Origin: Betaproteobacteria bacterium
Lineage (GTDB): Bacteria > Acidobacteriota > Terriglobia > Acidiferrales > UBA7541
Direction of reading: 5' to 3'
Length of the DNA stretch: 40,978 bases
NCBI GenBank assembly: GCA_903970165.1
Contig: CAJCHZ010000001.1
Coordinates: 1-40,978 of the forward strand
This document shows positions 23,701-33,397 of this stretch, piece after piece. The notes under the pieces were generated by a model. The model did no database searches and had not been told where the DNA came from. It worked only from the letters and a program-made list of their open reading frames with translations. A program made the position numbers and the translations under genes. How positions within the stretch are numbered: the stretch's first letter is position 1; every line of letters begins with the position of its first letter.

Positions 23701-26355
23701 ATGCACATCATGCCGGCAACAGGTCTTCCCTTTTATAGACAATTCGGACGGAGTTGGCTGAAGCGGATTGGCTCGTGCTTTTTGGCCACCGTGATGCTCG
23801 GAATAGCTGTTCCAGCGGGTTTGAGCCAGCAAACGGCGGAGAACGGACACGATCTGGAACTTTCGCGCGCGGTGCGCCCTTGGGAATTTCTACCGATCAC
23901 CGGAATGCGCGCGGGACTGCTGGGAAATGAATCCGGACGCATGGAAGCGTGGGTATATCCGCTTAAACTTTTTCGCGACTTTCGCCTGAAATTTCATGCC
24001 GAAGGACGAGTTCTGGCGGCTGAATCGCTGGCGAGGACGGTGACGGTGCGGCCGGAGTCGGCGACGATTCTGTATGCGGGGGATACGTTCAAGGTGCTGG
24101 AAACATTTTTTGTTCCGGTACGGGAACAAGGTGCCGTGATCCTGCTCGATGTGGACACGGAAAAGCCTTTGGAGATTGAGGCCGCTTTTCACCGGGATTT
24201 TCAGTTGGAATGGCCGGCGGCACTTGGTGCGACTTATCTGGACTGGGCAACGGCGCAAAATGCGTTTTATTTCGGCGAAGAGCTGGGGAGGTTCTCGGCG
24301 CTGGTGGGCTCGCCGACAGCGGCGGATCCCCATGCCGAATTTCAGACAAATTATTCCGAAGCGCAGGAAAGTTCGTTTCGGCTAGGGCCGACGGCCAAAG
24401 GCAAGGAGAGAAAGCTGATCGTCATTGCCGCATCGCTGGAAGGCAGAGCTGGAGCGGAGAAAACGTATAAGCAACTCACAGCTTCTTACCCAGACCTGCT
24501 TCGCGAATCCAAGCAATATTATCGCGACTATCTCGCGAGGACCGTGAACGTAGAGCTTCCTGACGCCCAAATTCAGCAAGCTTACGATTGGTCGCGAGTG
24601 AGCGTGCTCCAGGGAATGGTGAACAATCCGTATTTAGGCACCGGACTTGTGGCGGGGTATCGCACTTCGGGGGAGAGCCAGCGTCCGGGATTTGCTTGGT
24701 TTTTTGGACGCGATTCGTTTTGGACTTCGTTTGCGCTCGATGCGGTTGGGGATTTTTCGAATGCCCGAACGGCCCTCGAGTTTGTGAGCAAGTACCAACG
24801 GGAAGACGGCAAGATTCCGCACGAGATTTCGCAGGGCGCGAATTTTGTGCAGTGGTTCAAGGACTATCCGTATCCCTACGCGTCTGCCGACGCCACACCT
24901 TTGTACATCATTGCGGTGAATGATTACGTCACCGAGAGCGGCGACACTGCGTTTGCGAAAGAAAAGTGGAAGAGCTTGTGGAAGGCCTACGAATTTCTGC
25001 GCTCGACGTACGACGAGCAAGGCTTTCCAAAAAATGTGGGAATTGGACACGGGTGGGTAGAGGGCGGGCCATTGCTTCCCGTGAAGACGGAGCTTTATCA
25101 AACTGCACTGGGGATTGAAGCGTTGCGCACGCTATCGAATCTGGCGCATGTAACGGGGCAAGAAGAGGCGAGCAAGTCGCTTTCACAGGGCTTCGATAAA
25201 CAGAAACCATTGATGAATGCGGCGTTCTGGATTGCTGAGAAGAAGCGATTTGCGTTCGCGCTGGACAATGACAATCACGCGGTTGACGAACCGACCGTTC
25301 TGGCTGCAGTGCCAATGTGGTTTGGCTTGCTCGACGAAGCGAAAACAGACGCGATGATTACGCAGCTTGCTGATCTGGACCATCAAACAGACTGGGGCAT
25401 GAGGATTATCTCGGAGCATTCGCCCAGGTTCAGCGGCGGCGGGTACCACTACGGATCGGTATGGCCTCTCTTCACGGGCTGGGCGGCCGTTGGGGAGTAT
25501 CGGTATCACCGCGCCTTCCCTGCCTACGCAAATTTGCGAGCCAACGCCCTGCTGACGTTGGATGGTTCGCTCGGGCACGTTACGGAAGTGCTCTCAGGTT
25601 CTTACTACCAGTCGCTTTCCACGAGTTCACCGCATCAGATCTGGTCCGCGGCCATGGTAGTCAGCCCCTTGTTGCGTGGCATGTTCGGACTGCAGCCGGA
25701 TACCAGAACCGGGACTCTCACATTCGCGCCGCATGTTCCCGCCGATTGGATCTCCTTCGGAATTGGAAACGTTCCAGTGGGAGCGGAGAAGTTACACTTG
25801 CACTATTCCAAGGATCCCGCAGGTATCACTCTGGAAGTAAAGGCCGGCAGCGACGCTACCAGCCTCATCGATTTTCAGCCAGCAGTGAGCTTGCGCGCGA
25901 AAGTTCTCGGCGCTGAGTTCAACGGCCAGCGCGTGCCGTTTCTGGTTGAAACCAACGGAATCGACCAACACGTGATTGTCAGGATTGCGGTTATCGGAGG
26001 AGCGAACTTACTCAGAATCAGAACACGCGATGATTTTGGCTTGAGCTACTCTTCGAGTTTGCCGGCGATTGGAACGACATCAAAAGGCTTACGGATTCTT
26101 TCTGAATCATGGACGCCGGCGCGGGATCGACTCACTCTGATCGCCTCGGGGCATGCGGACAGCCAATACGTTCTCACCGTGTGGAACGGGCAGCAGATCG
26201 CTTCCGTCGATGGAGCGAAACTCCTCAAGACCGAAGATGGGAGAACAGAATTGATCCTCGATCTCCCCAAAATCGGCGATGCGGCCTCATCTACCGTGAC
26301 AGTTTCAATCCAATTCGCCATTGCCAGCAAGAAGCGCGAACTCACAAAAAAGTAG
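23701..26355 (+). CDS. Exported glycogen-debranching-like (alpha,alpha)6-barrel glycosidase
   Basis: This 884-residue protein starts at ATG 23701 behind AGGGG. A hydrophobic signal follows (IGSCFLATVMLGIAVPAGLSQQ). An N-terminal beta-sandwich (residues 45-290) precedes an (alpha,alpha)6 toroid (about 295-680) with FFGRDSFWTSFALDAVGD, YQREDGKIPHEISQ, YASADATPLYIIAVNDYV and GHGWVEGGPL. A later block reads GGYHYGSVWPLFTGWAAVGEY. This pattern is that of amylo-alpha-1,6-glucosidase C-terminal (GDE_C/GH133-like) enzymes. Acidic residues in GRDSFW, EDGK and WVEGG are candidates for catalysis. Two beta-rich segments follow. Being exported, it would remove branches from, or cut, extracellular alpha-glucan alongside the two GH13 enzymes. 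Exact specificity is not readable; trehalase-like relatives share the fold. Confidence 0.82.
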   Translation: MHIMPATGLPFYRQFGRSWLKRIGSCFLATVMLGIAVPAGLSQQTAENGHDLELSRAVRPWEFLPITGMRAGLLGNESGRMEAWVYPLKLFRDFRLKFHAEGRVLAAESLARTVTVRPESATILYAGDTFKVLETFFVPVREQGAVILLDVDTEKPLEIEAAFHRDFQLEWPAALGATYLDWATAQNAFYFGEELGRFSALVGSPTAADPHAEFQTNYSEAQESSFRLGPTAKGKERKLIVIAASLEGRAGAEKTYKQLTASYPDLLRESKQYYRDYLARTVNVELPDAQIQQAYDWSRVSVLQGMVNNPYLGTGLVAGYRTSGESQRPGFAWFFGRDSFWTSFALDAVGDFSNARTALEFVSKYQREDGKIPHEISQGANFVQWFKDYPYPYASADATPLYIIAVNDYVTESGDTAFAKEKWKSLWKAYEFLRSTYDEQGFPKNVGIGHGWVEGGPLLPVKTELYQTALGIEALRTLSNLAHVTGQEEASKSLSQGFDKQKPLMNAAFWIAEKKRFAFALDNDNHAVDEPTVLAAVPMWFGLLDEAKTDAMITQLADLDHQTDWGMRIISEHSPRFSGGGYHYGSVWPLFTGWAAVGEYRYHRAFPAYANLRANALLTLDGSLGHVTEVLSGSYYQSLSTSSPHQIWSAAMVVSPLLRGMFGLQPDTRTGTLTFAPHVPADWISFGIGNVPVGAEKLHLHYSKDPAGITLEVKAGSDATSLIDFQPAVSLRAKVLGAEFNGQRVPFLVETNGIDQHVIVRIAVIGGANLLRIRTRDDFGLSYSSSLPAIGTTSKGLRILSESWTPARDRLTLIASGHADSQYVLTVWNGQQIASVDGAKLLKTEDGRTELILDLPKIGDAASSTVTVSIQFAIASKKRELTKK

Positions 26356-26830
26356 GTTGAACAGAGTTTGTTTGGAGTTGAGGATTGGCTGGAACTGATT
26401 GAAGAATAGACCGCCCTCAGAATCGAACCTACACCCTGAACCATTGGCGAATCTAGAGCCAATGGAATTTCAGGAACTTAGCAAACACTTTCAGGAGCGT
26501 CCAACTAGGGCTCGGTCAGAAACGCCTAATGTCCCGTACCTGCCCAAGTTTTTGTACCAGTTTCCATCAGAGTTTACATCCCAGCCATAGGCTGCGAAAT
26601 TGGTTTTGGCACCCCTGGGTTATAGGCCCCGGGGGCAGGCGGCCTGTGCGCCTCTCCGATGAATCCCTTCCCTCGTACGTTCCGAAACTGCTGCTGAGCA
26701 GAGACCGTCATTTACAGAGGGTTCCGGATACGGTATACCAGAATAGCCTGGCCAGGTAGGCGGTTCGGATTGCGGGTGCTGGAGGCCTCTTGGTGCCGGG
26801 GTCCGCAATGTTTGGAGAATCTGTGAAAGC
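26356..26830. other. Intergenic region, no gene seen
   Basis: These 475 bases separate the debranching-like gene from the 5-haem cytochrome gene. All frames are short and without recognisable motifs. A G/C-rich stretch around 26610-26640 (CCCCTGGG...CCCCGGGGG) could fold, but I see no terminator T-run. The promoter of the downstream operon must lie here. Confidence 0.5.
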
Positions 26831-29065
26831 ATGATTTTTAGAATGAGCCGCGTCCTGCTGACTCTCGCCGGTTGCGTGGTTGGCATGCCATGCTTTATGG
26901 CCCTCATGGGGAACGTGCCGTTCGCTGCAAATGCGCAATCCAACGAAAACCCCGATCGCAAGAACTATTCCGACGAGATACGCAAGACCTATAACTTCAT
27001 GTTCGGCAAAGATAACTTATCGCTCCCAGGCAATGCCGCCATCGAGGGCAATGAGTTCATTCAGCCTGGCGCTTTTCCTGAAGCCGCGTACTGCGGGCAT
27101 TGCCACGAAGAAGCCTACAGCCAGTGGAGACAGGCGTTACACTCGAATTCTTTCCGCACGCCGTTCTACCGCACTAGTGTCAATATTCTGATACGCACCA
27201 AAGGCATCGAGTTCTCGAGGCACTGCGACAGCTGCCACAATCCGATCGCGGTGCTCTCGGGAGGGCTGACACAAGATTCGCACGTCGATCGGGGCTTTGA
27301 CGCGGATGGCTTGACCTGCATGACCTGTCATTCGATCCAGAGCTTGCAGTCAACTTCGGGCAACGGTGGCTACGTAATGGGCGTTCCCGCGGTGATGGTG
27401 GACGAGAACGGCAAGCGCATTCCCGGGCAGGTTCCGTTCGCCGATATCCTCGAGCATCCCGAGAGGCATTCGAAGGCTGTGATGCAGTCGTTTTACCGGG
27501 CGCCGGAATTTTGCGCTGCTTGCCATAAAGCCAATCTGCCGAATCCGCTGAACGAGTATAAGTTCCTTCGGGCATTTACGGTTTATGACGAATGGCAGAA
27601 CTCGAAATTCTCGAAACGTAATCCGCTTACCTTTTACTCAGCAGACTTCGCTCCCTGTCAGGGTTGTCACATGCGCCGCGCACCGCCCAGTCTCCCCGAC
27701 TACGGCGCCAAGGACGGCTCCTTCGCGTCGCATCGCTGGCTCGCGGGAAACACAGCCGTGCCATTCTATTACGGCTTCGACGAGCAACTCCGGAAAACCA
27801 TCGAATTCCTGAAGTCCGGCAGGTTCCTCAACGTGGACATTTTCGCACTGAAAAAAGCGGGTGACGAAAAGATGATCGCGCCGTTGGGTTCCGTGGCCTT
27901 TCGGCTTGAGCCGAACGATACGGTGGAGGCGTACGTCGTCATCCAAAACAAAAACATCGGGCACTCGCTAATTCCCGAGGTGCGCGATCTGTATGAGGCT
28001 TGGGTCGAGTTGACAGTGAAGGATGCCGCAGGAAACGAGATCTATCACAGCGGTTTTCTGAAGCCCGACGGCACGTTGGATTCGCGGGCGCACAGCTTCA
28101 CCAACCGGCCAGTGAATCTGTCCGGTGAGTTTGTCGATAATCATAAGGTCTGGACGATCCATTCCATGGCCTATGACAACTCGATCCAATCCGGACGTTC
28201 GGCGCTAGTGCGCTATGCATTCCAGGTTCCGCCGGGCGCGAAGGGGCCGCTTAGCATCACGGCGCGTGTGAACTACCGTCACCTGCGCCAGAGCTATCTA
28301 AACAATGTGTTCGGTCCCGACCATCCGCTTTATCCCCTGATCGAGCTCGCTTCACGCACGCGCGCGTTGAACCTGGGGATGAATCCGCCAACGCCTGCTG
28401 AGGCCAGCGACAATCAGGACTGGATGCGCTGGAACAATGTCGGCATCGGATTTCTGGACCAACAGCAATATTCGGACGCCCTTGAGGCTTTCCAAGAAGT
28501 CACGAAGCTGCGTCCCGACTACGAAGACGGCTTCGTGAATGTGGGGCTAACCTACATCGAGTGGGAGAAATACTCGCTTGCGCGGCCCGCTCTGGAGAAG
28601 GCGCTGCAGTTGCATGCGGACTACGCTCGAGCGCTCTACTACCTCGCACTGGTCGAGCGCCGCGAGGGACATCCGGAAGCCGAGGTCGCCGACCTGCAGA
28701 CCGTTGTCCAGCAGTTTCCGCAATCGCGCGATGCGCGCCGCGAGCTCGGAATCGCTTACTATCAGCAACATCGCACCGATAACGCTCTGGAGCAGTTTCA
28801 AGCCCTCCAGGCTATCGATCCCGACGATCTAGCTGCGCACTACAATCTCGCCATACTGTATCGACGCAAAGGCATGAAGGCTGAGGCTGCCGCACAAGCG
28901 GCGATGTATGCCACAAAGAGAATCGATCCTGAGGCTCCGACGTATTCGCTCGATTTTCTACGCAGGCATCCTGAAATATCGACCGAAAGCGTTCCCTGGC
29001 ACATGCACACTGACCTGAAGGCCAGCTCCGGTAGCGCCGGCGGCAACGGCACTGGTCAACGATAG
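26831..29065 (+). CDS. Exported 5-haem cytochrome c with TPR tail
   Basis: This 744-residue protein starts with a signal peptide (MSRVLLTLAGCVVGMPCFMA...FAANAQ). Five CxxCH motifs are at about residues 88, 132, 163, 228 and 276 (CGHCH, CDSCH, CMTCH, CAACH, CQGCH). The central 290-530 region is a beta-rich domain with VEAYVVIQNKNIGHSLIPEV. TPR repeats occupy about 540-700. It resembles cytochrome c554-like multihaem proteins and shares its haem-plus-TPR plan with the protein at 4346, though haem number and spacing differ. The start at ATG 26831 has GGAG at a rather long distance; ATG 26843 is an alternative. The next gene begins 13 bases after its stop, so the two are surely co-transcribed. 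Probable role: electron transfer at the cell envelope. Confidence 0.87.
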   Translation: MIFRMSRVLLTLAGCVVGMPCFMALMGNVPFAANAQSNENPDRKNYSDEIRKTYNFMFGKDNLSLPGNAAIEGNEFIQPGAFPEAAYCGHCHEEAYSQWRQALHSNSFRTPFYRTSVNILIRTKGIEFSRHCDSCHNPIAVLSGGLTQDSHVDRGFDADGLTCMTCHSIQSLQSTSGNGGYVMGVPAVMVDENGKRIPGQVPFADILEHPERHSKAVMQSFYRAPEFCAACHKANLPNPLNEYKFLRAFTVYDEWQNSKFSKRNPLTFYSADFAPCQGCHMRRAPPSLPDYGAKDGSFASHRWLAGNTAVPFYYGFDEQLRKTIEFLKSGRFLNVDIFALKKAGDEKMIAPLGSVAFRLEPNDTVEAYVVIQNKNIGHSLIPEVRDLYEAWVELTVKDAAGNEIYHSGFLKPDGTLDSRAHSFTNRPVNLSGEFVDNHKVWTIHSMAYDNSIQSGRSALVRYAFQVPPGAKGPLSITARVNYRHLRQSYLNNVFGPDHPLYPLIELASRTRALNLGMNPPTPAEASDNQDWMRWNNVGIGFLDQQQYSDALEAFQEVTKLRPDYEDGFVNVGLTYIEWEKYSLARPALEKALQLHADYARALYYLALVERREGHPEAEVADLQTVVQQFPQSRDARRELGIAYYQQHRTDNALEQFQALQAIDPDDLAAHYNLAILYRRKGMKAEAAAQAAMYATKRIDPEAPTYSLDFLRRHPEISTESVPWHMHTDLKASSGSAGGNGTGQR

Positions 29066-29078
29066 TCGAGGAGGAATT

Positions 29079-30956
29079 GTGTCGCATTCGAGCCGCCGCA
29101 AGTTTCTTCGTTCGCTAAGCCGCACCGCTCTTGTTCTTCCCTTCTCGGATCTTCTCGCTGTCGCAGCTCTCCGACAACAGGATTCTCCACCCAAACAAAA
29201 GATTGGTCCGATCGAACGCAGCTACGACGCCAAGCCCGCCCCTCCTGCCCCGGGCCCGAAATCGCCGATCGAAGGCACGCCGCTGGATGTCAGTTTCGTG
29301 GACGTCGTCAGAGGTTCGGGGCTCGACGTGGAAACCATTTACGGCGGCGTCGGTGAGAACAAGTATCTTCTGGAAACTACAGGCTGCGGACTTGCTTTTT
29401 ACGATTACGACAACGATGGCTGGCTCGACGTCTTTTTCGTCAACGGCTGGCGCCTCGAAGGATTTGCCCAAGGTCACGAGCCGCATTGTCGTTTGTTCAA
29501 AAACAATCGCGACGGCACGTTTACAGATATCACGAAAGGCACGGGCCTCGAAATCCGCACCGGTTGGGGACAAGCCTGCTGCGTCGGCGACTACGACAAC
29601 GACGGCTATGACGATCTGTTTGTTACCTACTACGGCCAAAATGTCCTTTATCACAACAACGGCAATGGGACGTTTACCGACGTAACGAAACGCGCCGGGC
29701 TGATACAGCCGGGGCCGAAAACGCGGTGGAATACCGGCTGCACCTGGGTCGACTACGATCGCGACGGTCATCTCGATCTGTTTGTTGCGAACTACGTGGA
29801 TTTTGACTTGAAGACGGCGCCACTCCCCGAGGAGGGCCCGTGCACGTACAAAGGGATTGTCGTCGCGTGCGGCCCTCCGGGATTGGCCGGCGGAAAAAAT
29901 ATTCTCTATCACAACAATGGAAATGGAACCTTCGCAGACGTCAGCGAGAAAGCGGGCATGTGGAATGCGGTTGGCACTTACGGACTTAGCGTCGCGGCCT
30001 CTGATCTTGATAATGATGGCTGGCCGGACATTTACGTCGCGAATGATTCTGCTCCTGCCACGCTTTACCTGAATCAGAGGGACGGCACCTTCAAGGACGT
30101 GGCCATCGAAAACGGAGCAGCGCTTTCCGCGGAGGCCAAACCTCAGGCGGGCATGGGCGTTTCGATTGGCGATTACAACCGGGACGGGAATCTCGATGTT
30201 GTGAAGACGAATTTCGCCGGGGATACCGATTCTCTCTACACCAATCTCGGCGATGGCGTCTTCGAGGACCGTACCTATCCCAGCGGACTTGGCGTTAACA
30301 CGCGCCTGCTCGGCTGGGGAGTCGGCTTCTTCGATATGGACAACGACGGCTGGCTGGACATTTTGATGTCCAACGGCCACGTGTATCCTGAGGTCGACAA
30401 ATCCAAGGCCGACCTGAAATACGCCGAACACAAATACCTCTACCGTAATTTGCGTAATGGGCGCTTCGAGGAGGTCACCAATCAGGGCGGCCCGGGAATT
30501 CTGGAAAACGCTCCGGCGCGCGGGTGCGCCTTCGGCGACTACGACAACGATGGCGACCTTGATGTCGCTGTGAATTGCGTCAACGCGATTCCGCAGCTCC
30601 TGCGATGCGATTCGACGCTCAACCGAAACTGGATCAAGATCAAGCTCGTGGGTGTGAAATCAAATCGCACCGGTATTGGTAGCCGGGTCCTGGTCACGGC
30701 GAAGACCGTTTCGGCTGCGGAGAAACCACTCGTGCAGATGGACGAGCTACGCAGCGGTGGGAGTTACTTTTCGCAGAACGACATGCGCATGCACTTTGGC
30801 CTGGAGAAGGCCGCGAAAGTTGACCTGATCGAAATTCGCTGGCTGAGCGGCCAAATCGACAAGTTGAAAGATCTCGAAGTAAACCGCCTATACGTCATTC
30901 AGGAGGGCGGCAAGATCCTCAAGTCGGAAGCGTTGAAGCCCGCTATGAAATCGTAG
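29079..30956 (+). CDS. CRTAC1 family protein 3 (Tat signal, propeller, ASPIC/UnbV domain)
   Basis: This 625-residue protein starts at GTG 29079, five bases after GAGGAGG. It begins MSHSSRRKFLRSLSRTALVL, a clear twin-arginine signal, so it is probably exported folded. Seven calcium-type loops are intact: DYDNDGWLDVFF, DYDNDGYDDLFV, DYDRDGHLDLFV, DLDNDGWPDIYV, DYNRDGNLDVVK, DMDNDGWLDILM and DYDNDGDLDVAV. A C-terminal ASPIC/UnbV domain carries DELRSGGSYFSQNDMRMHFG and IRWLSGQIDKLKDLE. It sits 13 bases behind the 5-haem cytochrome gene, which ties this family directly to a haem protein here. Function is not known from the family; the tight linkage suggests an accessory or partner protein of the cytochrome. 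Confidence 0.92.
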   Translation: MSHSSRRKFLRSLSRTALVLPFSDLLAVAALRQQDSPPKQKIGPIERSYDAKPAPPAPGPKSPIEGTPLDVSFVDVVRGSGLDVETIYGGVGENKYLLETTGCGLAFYDYDNDGWLDVFFVNGWRLEGFAQGHEPHCRLFKNNRDGTFTDITKGTGLEIRTGWGQACCVGDYDNDGYDDLFVTYYGQNVLYHNNGNGTFTDVTKRAGLIQPGPKTRWNTGCTWVDYDRDGHLDLFVANYVDFDLKTAPLPEEGPCTYKGIVVACGPPGLAGGKNILYHNNGNGTFADVSEKAGMWNAVGTYGLSVAASDLDNDGWPDIYVANDSAPATLYLNQRDGTFKDVAIENGAALSAEAKPQAGMGVSIGDYNRDGNLDVVKTNFAGDTDSLYTNLGDGVFEDRTYPSGLGVNTRLLGWGVGFFDMDNDGWLDILMSNGHVYPEVDKSKADLKYAEHKYLYRNLRNGRFEEVTNQGGPGILENAPARGCAFGDYDNDGDLDVAVNCVNAIPQLLRCDSTLNRNWIKIKLVGVKSNRTGIGSRVLVTAKTVSAAEKPLVQMDELRSGGSYFSQNDMRMHFGLEKAAKVDLIEIRWLSGQIDKLKDLEVNRLYVIQEGGKILKSEALKPAMKS

Positions 30957-30991
30957 CGTTCGAAGAACGGGGAAACTGCACTGTCAACGAG

Positions 30992-31483
30992 ATGCGATAC
31001 TCACACACACTTCTGCTTGGAATAGCGATGCTCGCGCCGGCCACGTGCCGTGCGCAGGTGAAGTGCCCCTGGATCAATGAAGCAACAGCAAGCGGGATAC
31101 TGGGCGGTCCTGTGTCACTGACCGCCAAGCTCAGCGGTCATGGCGCCGGAGTTTGCGAATTCTCGCGGCAGGAAGGCCCAGTGATCTACCAATTGCGCGT
31201 TTCGGTCAGCGTCATGACCGACATTCCAAAAGAGTTTCCCACGTACCTCGCGCAGTGTCCGCCGAAGAGCGCTCCGCTCCGCGGCATCGGCAATGAAGCG
31301 GTAATGTGCAGCGTCCAGGGCAAGGGGGCAGAGGCCGGCGAGAGGGTTGTGGGCCGCGTGCGCGATCAGGCTCTTGTTGTCTTTTTAAGTTCCAGCGTCC
31401 AGGACGATCCCTCGATGACGCAGGAGATGCGCCGTCAGAAGGTGAACCTGGCGGCAGAGCAAGCGGCTGGAATCCTTTTCTAG
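30992..31483 (+). CDS. Small exported protein of unknown function
   Basis: This 163-residue protein begins MRYSHTLLLGIAMLAPATCRAQ, a signal peptide, and its mature part starts VKCPWINEATASGILGG. Four cysteines (near residues 25, 55, 90 and 107) could form disulfides. The opening, a cysteine followed by a helix leading to an (I/L)LGG turn, recalls DUF3558-like lipoprotein domains, but the resemblance is short and there is no lipobox. It follows CRTAC1 gene 3 by 35 bases and precedes the TPR gene by 63, on the same strand, so it belongs to that run. I do not recognise a specific function. Confidence 0.7.
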   Translation: MRYSHTLLLGIAMLAPATCRAQVKCPWINEATASGILGGPVSLTAKLSGHGAGVCEFSRQEGPVIYQLRVSVSVMTDIPKEFPTYLAQCPPKSAPLRGIGNEAVMCSVQGKGAEAGERVVGRVRDQALVVFLSSSVQDDPSMTQEMRRQKVNLAAEQAAGILF

Positions 31484-31546
31484 AGTGGTTTTCGCCAGGT
31501 GTTGGTGATTGATTTCCAGAATGTCCGGGCTCACAAGGCGGCTCCT

Positions 31547-33346
31547 TTGAAAATGCATTCCTTGCACATACTGCTCTTTTTGGCTGCAGGGTTCGCGGCT
31601 CACCTGTCTGAGACGGGACAGACCAACTCATCGTCCGCTGCGCAGCCCAGCATCAACCAAGAGGCTTTAGCAGCCTATAGCGCTGGCACCGCGGCGGCCA
31701 CGAATAACGACTTAAAGACCGCGGAAGCACAGTTCGCGAAATTCGTCGGGCTGGAGCCTCAAATCGAGGAGGGCCACAGCGCTTTGGGCGCAGTTCTGAT
31801 GCGCCTAGGGAAACTTCCCCAAGCCATCACAGAGCTTGAAAAGGCGCGCGAGCTGAAGCCGGGGGATATCTCCGCTCACATCAACCTCGCTCTGGCCTAT
31901 GAGCAAACAGGGGCAAACAAGAAAGCGTTAGTTCTGTTTAGAGAAGTGGAGGCCGAAGTGCGGCAAAAGCCCGCTGCGGATTCCTCTCATGGGCTTCCTT
32001 CCTACGTTCTGGAAGCCTATGCGCGCTCGCTGGCCGCCACGGGTCAATTACCCGCGGCAACCTCCAAGATGAAAGCCGCCGTCGCCGAATCGTCCCAGAA
32101 CGCTGAGCTACATGACGCCTTGGGCACCCTTTACGCACAACAGCGGAGGTGGTCTGCGGCGGCCAGCGAGTTCAAGGAAGCGGTGCGTCTGCAACCACGG
32201 TTTGCCGCGGCGCATTTGCATCTGGGGGCAGCGCTGGCCGCACAACAGCAGGTGCTAGCGGCGATCCAGGAATTGAATCTGGCTTCCGCGCAAGCGCCCG
32301 AGAGCGCCGTGGCCGCCACGGAGCTGGGCAAGGCGTATGTGGCTAACAATGAGGACGACGAAGCCGTCGCGGAATTCCAGCGCGCGATCAGGCTCGATTC
32401 CGCTTACATGGACGCCAAGTATCAACTGGCCGAATTGCTCCAGCGCACGGGCAACAATCCTGATGCTGTTCCGCTGCTTCGCCAGGTCGTGGCAGCGGAG
32501 CCGGACAACGCGGAGGCAGGCGCGAGCCTGGGGTTGGCGCTTTTGCTTGCCGGAAATGCAAAGGATGCCATTCCGCTTCTGAAACGCAAACTCGAACAAA
32601 GGCCGCGCGACGCTACGGCACACTTGAATCTGGCAGCCGCATACCTGCAGATGAACGAACTTGATGAGGCCGTGCGTGTGCTTAGCTCCGGGCTGGAGAA
32701 CAATCCCGGGAATTACCAGCTGCACTACAATCTTGGGCTCGCACTCAAGCTGAAGGATGACAATGCAGGTGCGATTCCTGAACTCGCGGCCGCGGCCAAA
32801 TTGAACTCCTCGGCGTATGAGCCGCACTACACGCTGGGTGTCCTTTACATGCAGGATGGCCAGTACGACGAAGCAGCCCGCGAACTCTCGATGGCGATGA
32901 AGCTGCACCCTGATAACGCCGATGGCTGGGCCACGTTGGGCAGCCTCTACCGGAAGATGGACAAACTGCCGGAAGCCGCCGACGCTTTAAGGGAAGCGAT
33001 TCGCCAAATGCCCGACGTGCCCGACTCGCATCTGACCCTGGCAACCGTACTGGCGCAACAAGGTAATGCCGCGGAGGCCGCCGCCGAACGCAAGAAAGGG
33101 GCGGAGCTTGAGCGCGTGGTGATGAATCGCCAACGGGCCACCGTATCCACAAATTCAGGCAATGCGCTGCTTCAAAAAGGGCAGGTCGCCGATGCCATCG
33201 AGCGCTTTCAGGAGGCGCTCAACCAAGATCCCAACTATGCCGAGGCACATCGCGGGCTAGCGAATGCACTGGAACGGCAGGGCAAAAAAGAGGAAGCCGC
33301 CGCCGAACGGCAAAAGGCAAACAATCCTGAAAGGCCGCAGCTCTAG
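31547..33346 (+). CDS. Exported TPR protein, about 599 residues
   Basis: A signal peptide (MHSLHILLFLAAGFAAHLS) starts at ATG 31553 or, better spaced after AAGGCGG, at TTG 31547. A longer GTG start at 31499 lacks a signal-like N-terminus. The mature part is about 14 tetratricopeptide repeats, for example GHSALGAVLMRLGKLPQAITEL and HYNLGLALKLKDDNAGAIPELA. It shares whole phrases with the TPR protein at 15448 (HYNLGLALKLKD, the NSGNALLQKGQVADAI unit near the end, and PNYAEAHRGLANAL), so the two are paralogues. Each pairs with a CRTAC1 gene. Last gene of the plus-strand cytochrome/CRTAC1 run. Likely protein-binding scaffold in the periplasm or on the surface. Confidence 0.85.
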   Translation: MKMHSLHILLFLAAGFAAHLSETGQTNSSSAAQPSINQEALAAYSAGTAAATNNDLKTAEAQFAKFVGLEPQIEEGHSALGAVLMRLGKLPQAITELEKARELKPGDISAHINLALAYEQTGANKKALVLFREVEAEVRQKPAADSSHGLPSYVLEAYARSLAATGQLPAATSKMKAAVAESSQNAELHDALGTLYAQQRRWSAAASEFKEAVRLQPRFAAAHLHLGAALAAQQQVLAAIQELNLASAQAPESAVAATELGKAYVANNEDDEAVAEFQRAIRLDSAYMDAKYQLAELLQRTGNNPDAVPLLRQVVAAEPDNAEAGASLGLALLLAGNAKDAIPLLKRKLEQRPRDATAHLNLAAAYLQMNELDEAVRVLSSGLENNPGNYQLHYNLGLALKLKDDNAGAIPELAAAAKLNSSAYEPHYTLGVLYMQDGQYDEAARELSMAMKLHPDNADGWATLGSLYRKMDKLPEAADALREAIRQMPDVPDSHLTLATVLAQQGNAAEAAAERKKGAELERVVMNRQRATVSTNSGNALLQKGQVADAIERFQEALNQDPNYAEAHRGLANALERQGKKEEAAAERQKANNPERPQL

Positions 33347-33397
33347 CTATGGGTCGCCGGTCAGCTACTACTATGTCCCATATATAACCTTACAGTT

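Noticed and set aside
26411..26445. tRNA T-arm-like sequence (GGTTCGATTC on the minus strand)
   Set aside because: The flanking bases do not pair as a T-stem, and no acceptor, D or anticodon arm can be drawn.
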